64,000 nucleotides of DNA from Macrocystis pyrifera. Taxonomy: Eukaryota > Sar > Phaeophyceae > Laminariales > Laminariaceae. This document shows positions 63,297 through 64,000 of the stretch, one piece after another (the stretch's first letter is position 1; every line of letters begins with the position of its first letter). The translations under genes were made by a program, and so were the position numbers. The notes under the pieces are model-generated. The model saw only the letters and a program-made list of their open reading frames with translations, had not been told where the DNA came from and searched no databases. The DNA lies in NCBI GenBank assembly GCA_031763025.1, contig JASSKH010000003.1:7864718-7928717 (forward strand), read 5' to 3'.

Positions 63297-63549
63297 TGCT
63301 TGCCTTTTGACAAACAAAATAGCGCAGATAGATGCCGTTCCTACATAAACGAAATATCCTTCCGTAATCAGTAGTATCCCCTCATATGCTTCTCCGCCAG
63401 TCGTTTCCAAATTCCCATTCCCCACAACATTTCATTTTAGCTACCGGTATAATATATTCTATTCCCCATCAACGTTCCATCCCCATGTCGTTGACCGCGT
63501 TCCTCCGGCTTCTTCCTCCCTTCCCCAAGCGGCCGGGCGGTCCCTCAGT
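63297..63549 (+). repeat. Dispersed repeat R4, copy 2
   Basis: See 50465-50712. Confidence 0.9.
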
Positions 63550-63765
63550 ACATGATATATACAAGCAGTGTACGTTTGGAGAGTTGAGTCCCCGATATGG
63601 CCCGGGTGGGAGGGAGAGAGGAGAAATGGGCGAAGAAAATGGGTGCGATAAAAGAAGAAATACTGCTGTATATTCGGGAGTCTTCGTCGATGTCCCACCG
63701 CCCGGATTTATCATCATGGCAGGTTCAGAGCGGAAACGTTGTGTGTGATCGTCAGTGTGTGCGTG

Positions 63766-64000
63766 TGTGTTCTTCACATTAAACCGTTCTTTCTACCCGG
63801 CCACATCCAGCACAACCAGTGTCCGTGCCGATTATTCAACCCTAGAGAGATACAACAGACAAGTTCTGTGGTCACAAAGCTACGCCACAGGTACCAGGCC
63901 GACTAATAGGTTGGACTTGTCTTTGCTACTCGTACCGCCAAGTGCTGCGGCCGTTCGGTATGTATTGGCTTGGTGCTTTGATTTTTTTTCCATGACTTAA
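63766..64000 (+). mobile_element. RT element, internally deleted derivative (left end; cut by window edge)
   Basis: A complete T-repeat (63766-63891, GTGTGTGTTCTTCACATTAA ... GCTACGCCACAG) is joined directly to the last RT codons and A-type 3' region (GGTACCAGGCCGACTAATAG, CTACTCGTACCGCCAA). The orientation matches E1, with almost the whole RT missing. The right end lies beyond the window. Confidence 0.7.

Noticed and set aside
63890-63897. TACCAGG at the RT end as another TA-flanked insertion
   Set aside because: It is the native RT codon string TAC CAG GCC present in the intact copy, and is not followed by TA.

Overview
This is a eukaryotic nuclear window, gene-poor and packed with transposable elements. 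It shows GT-AG spliced genes (one with a 38-base microexon), retrotransposons of the DIRS (tyrosine-recombinase), LTR and non-LTR types, tRNA-derived SINEs, several MITE families, and many homopolymer runs and microsatellites. A stramenopile alga, perhaps a brown alga, fits the DIRS-type and Copia-type remnants and the long introns. That assignment is inference; no rRNA, organelle or marker gene settles it.

Layout. 0-1.3 kb: decayed DIRS-type retrotransposon (RNase H tail plus tyrosine recombinase). 1.3-7.3 kb: noncoding sequence with a palindromic MITE, a 19-bp minisatellite, a retroposon and a 71-base poly-C run. 7.35-13.04 kb, minus strand: three exons of an eIF2-alpha-kinase-like protein whose catalytic residues are all replaced, so a probable pseudokinase; possible membrane-segment exons lie just upstream. 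14.4-23.6 kb: SINE, short repeats, a block of 'TACCG' motifs, a Copia-type Gag relic and a foldback element. 23.77-28.02 kb: a TIR-bounded region enclosing a Copia RNase H relic and a complete LTR retrotransposon with 194-bp LTRs and a TTCAA target duplication. 28.4-31.4 kb: an array of TAACA-NNN-TGTTA sites interrupted by an 830-bp transposon with a TAA duplication. 31.4-34.8 kb: old duplicated repeats and nested MITEs. 34.9-46.4 kb: a nest of reverse-transcriptase elements, one with an open 636-codon frame, with a 120-200 bp terminal repeat (the 'T-repeat') found inverted at the two ends of some copies. 49.08-55.56 kb, plus strand: the N-terminal half of a CLC-type chloride channel/transporter in four exons. 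56-64 kb: more MITEs, tandem motifs, a second TIR-bounded RT element and the start of a third, cut by the window edge.

The two host genes are unrelated neighbours on opposite strands and share no visible pathway. The rest is dominated by interacting mobile elements. MITEs and SINEs sit inside RT elements and inside each other, which allows empty-site comparison. That comparison shows that many short palindromes (TACCWGGTA, TATTAATA, TATATA and relatives) are small insertions at TA dinucleotides. They are plausibly excision scars of TA-target transposons, and this is the most unusual signal in the window.
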